DNA of 6,843 nt, from the NCBI GenBank assembly GCA_944358275.1, contig CALVQZ010000046.1, positions 1 to 6,843 on the forward strand. The letters are read 5' to 3'. This DNA is from an uncultured Bacilli bacterium. Lineage in GTDB: Bacteria; Bacillota_I; Bacilli_A; RF39; UBA660. Numbering within the stretch: the first letter of the stretch is position 1; each line of letters starts with the position of its first letter. Made by a program: the position numbers and the translations under genes. The notes below the pieces were generated by a model. It was not told the origin of the DNA. It saw nothing but the letters and a program-made list of their open reading frames with translations, and made no database searches. Below are positions 5,930-6,843 of this stretch, piece after piece.

Positions 5930-6380
5930 ATTAGAGAGTGTGTGTGATTCGTGTTTGGGGATTTATCTTTTTATGATTTTTCACTGAAAATTCACAAACT
6001 TAAATTATATTATTAAATATAATAGTTGATTCAGATAATATAATACCCAATTTACATAAACCCAATCTCCATTTTATCTATATTTAATAAATATAAGCAC
6101 TTAGGCAGTGACAGAGCCAGTGAAAAAACAACTCTTACTTTGTATATTTTCAAAATTGTCTATTTAATGATTCGATTGTAATTGATACATACATTATTTT
6201 TATTAATTTCTCAAAATATTTAAATATTGTATAATTTACAAATCTTAAAAACCAGAGCATATTTATTTCATATTTTTTCTTTACTTTTTTAATACAAAAA
6301 AATTCTTATATATATATTTCTACATTACGATAAAAAGAATTTATTTTTACGCAAAATTATTTATATACTCTTATCAACTT
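5930..6380. other. Gene-free intergenic region of about 450 nt
   Basis: I see no credible open frame with a ribosome site on either strand, and no tRNA or known RNA. It holds a GT-rich stretch (5934-5960), several TATAAT-like words expected by chance at this base composition, a 14-bp palindrome AATATTTAAATATT (6215-6228), and a G+C-rich island (6097-6122, 15 of 26 bases). The island has a CACT/AGTG mini-hairpin and two direct CAGTG copies. A possible terminator lies at 6295-6342. Compared with the tight spacing elsewhere the length is unusual, so an unrecognised small RNA or a decayed gene is possible. Confidence 0.5.
6295..6342 (-). terminator. Weak candidate terminator after the small acidic protein gene
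   Basis: The 8-bp perfect arms AAATTCTT/AAGAATTT (6335-6342 and 6300-6307) are followed by a T-run on the minus strand (to about 6296). The loop of 27 nt is long for an intrinsic terminator, and the stem has two G-C pairs. Confidence 0.35.
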
Positions 6381-6382
6381 TT

Positions 6383-6619
6383 TTATTTATTCTTTTCTCT
6401 TTCTTCTTCTTCCAACCTAGCAATGTATTCATCAAAATCTTCATCTGAAACTCTTGGTATTTCTTCAAATCTTCCCCATGTTTCTCTAACTAAGTTTCCA
6501 TCTTTATCGACTTCTCTAATTACACCTTTTGTTGCTTTTTCAGGTTCAACAGTATTACCATCATCATCAAAATAATATGTTTCCACTTTTAAATCTTCTT
6601 CATTTAAATTTTCATTCAT
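6383..6619 (-). CDS. Small acidic hypothetical protein
   Basis: A 78-residue soluble protein that I do not recognise. It is strongly acidic, with no signal peptide or membrane helix. Two related segments, FDDDGNTV (17-24) and VDKDGNLV (37-44), look like beta-hairpin turns. The C-terminal 20 residues (DEDFDEYIARLEEEEREKNK) suggest a charged helix or short coiled coil. The start at the ATG at 6619 is chosen because AAAGG lies 7 nt upstream; a longer frame reaching 6661 would run back through the -10 box and has no ribosome site. It lies 46 nt after the ADP-ribosylglycohydrolase gene on the same strand and also has its own good promoter. The ribosome site, promoter and biased composition make it a likely real gene. 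Confidence 0.7.
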   Translation of the reverse strand: MNENLNEEDLKVETYYFDDDGNTVEPEKATKGVIREVDKDGNLVRETWGRFEEIPRVSDEDFDEYIARLEEEEREKNK

Positions 6620-6640
6620 AAAGTTTCCTTTCTTTTTTTT

Positions 6641-6669
6641 ATTATATATTTTTCTTAACATAATTTCAA
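6641..6669 (-). promoter_or_regulatory. Promoter of the small acidic protein gene
   Basis: On the minus strand TTGAAA (6664-6669, 5 of 6 matches) lies 17 nt from a perfect TATAAT (6641-6646). The predicted start near 6634 gives a leader of about 15 nt that contains the AAAGG ribosome site. The -35 overlaps the stop codon of the upstream gene. Confidence 0.65.
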
Positions 6670-6843
6670 TATTTTTTTACCTTATCTTCTTGTTTCAAAA
6701 CTTCATTAAATTTATTAGAAACTAAAATCAAGTAATCTTTCTTTGCTAAATCATTTTCCCATCTTTGTGGTATAACTCCCTTGTACATTATTGCTGTTAT
6801 ACTTCCAGTTAAAGCAGCTATAGTATCTGTATCATTCCCTAAG
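6666..6843 (-). CDS. ADP-ribosylglycohydrolase family protein (partial, C-terminal end only)
   Basis: My translation of the last 59 codons on the minus strand begins LGNDTDTIAALTGS, the C-terminal metal-binding signature of the ADP-ribosylglycohydrolase (DraG/ARH) family. It continues to MYKGVIPQRWENDL, where the family usually has a YG..IP..W pattern. The family removes ADP-ribose from proteins, nucleic acids or small molecules using two Mg2+ ions held partly by the Asp residues of the GxDTDT motif. The N-terminal bulk lies outside the window, so the substrate class cannot be judged. The common form of the motif is GGDTDT; here the second Gly is Asn. The stop is TGA at 6666-6668. Confidence 0.8.
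   Translation of the reverse strand, partial: LGNDTDTIAALTGSITAIMYKGVIPQRWENDLAKKDYLILVSNKFNEVLKQEDKVKKY

Noticed and set aside
6215..6228. 14-bp palindrome AATATTTAAATATT as an operator
   Set aside because: It contains only A and T in a region of the same composition, so chance is a sufficient explanation.
6323..6354. Hairpin CG-TAAAAA/TTTTTA-CG as a terminator
   Set aside because: It pairs well with one bulge, but no T-run follows on the minus strand; the overlapping 6295-6342 hairpin is the better candidate.

Overview
The window is a very AT-rich stretch of bacterial chromosome, read almost entirely on the minus strand. The organism is probably a low-GC Firmicute of the Bacilli type, perhaps an uncultured, host-associated one. 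The main evidence is the pairing of the DnaB (DnaD-like) and DnaI helicase loaders, which is typical of Bacilli. ScpA and ScpB, AGGAGG-type ribosome binding sites and extended TGnTATAAT promoters agree with this. TGG codes for Trp and TGA serves as a stop, so this is not the Mycoplasma code. The exact lineage cannot be read from the window.

Layout from left to right. 1-761 (-) is the DnaI helicase loader, cut by the window edge. 769-2055 (-) is the DnaB helicase-loader/initiation protein. 2146-2703 (-) is ScpB and 2696-3418 (-) is ScpA, the condensin partners of SMC. 3476-3781 (+) is a small Cys-rich RNHCP-domain protein, the only plus-strand gene. 3803-4708 (-) is a metallophosphoesterase with an N-terminal helix-turn-helix. 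4771-5289 (-) is a four-helix membrane protein that I read as OapA, also seen annotated as a small 'CorB-like' protein. About 5341-5888 (-) is a long structured noncoding RNA, best explained as OLE RNA. 5930-6380 holds no gene that I can see. 6383-6619 (-) is a small acidic protein, and 6666-6843 (-) is the C-terminal end of an ADP-ribosylglycohydrolase.

The outstanding element is the 5.3-5.9 kb block. It is about 550 nt of non-coding DNA, much richer in G+C than its flanks (30 of 60 bases in 5761-5820). It has a near-consensus promoter (TTTACA, 17 nt, TGATATAAT) and several complementary arms, and it lies directly upstream of the membrane protein gene. In known systems OLE RNA and OapA form a membrane-bound ribonucleoprotein complex tied to Mg2+, alcohol and cold stress responses. 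Here the pair appears as a compact two-element unit with its own promoter and terminator.

The left half is a DNA replication and chromosome segregation cluster. DnaB and DnaI load the replicative helicase, and ScpA/ScpB with SMC organise the new chromosomes. scpA and the RNHCP gene diverge from interlocked promoters, and the RNHCP and phosphoesterase genes converge on one shared hairpin. Spacing is tight throughout apart from the 450-nt gap upstream of the RNA gene.
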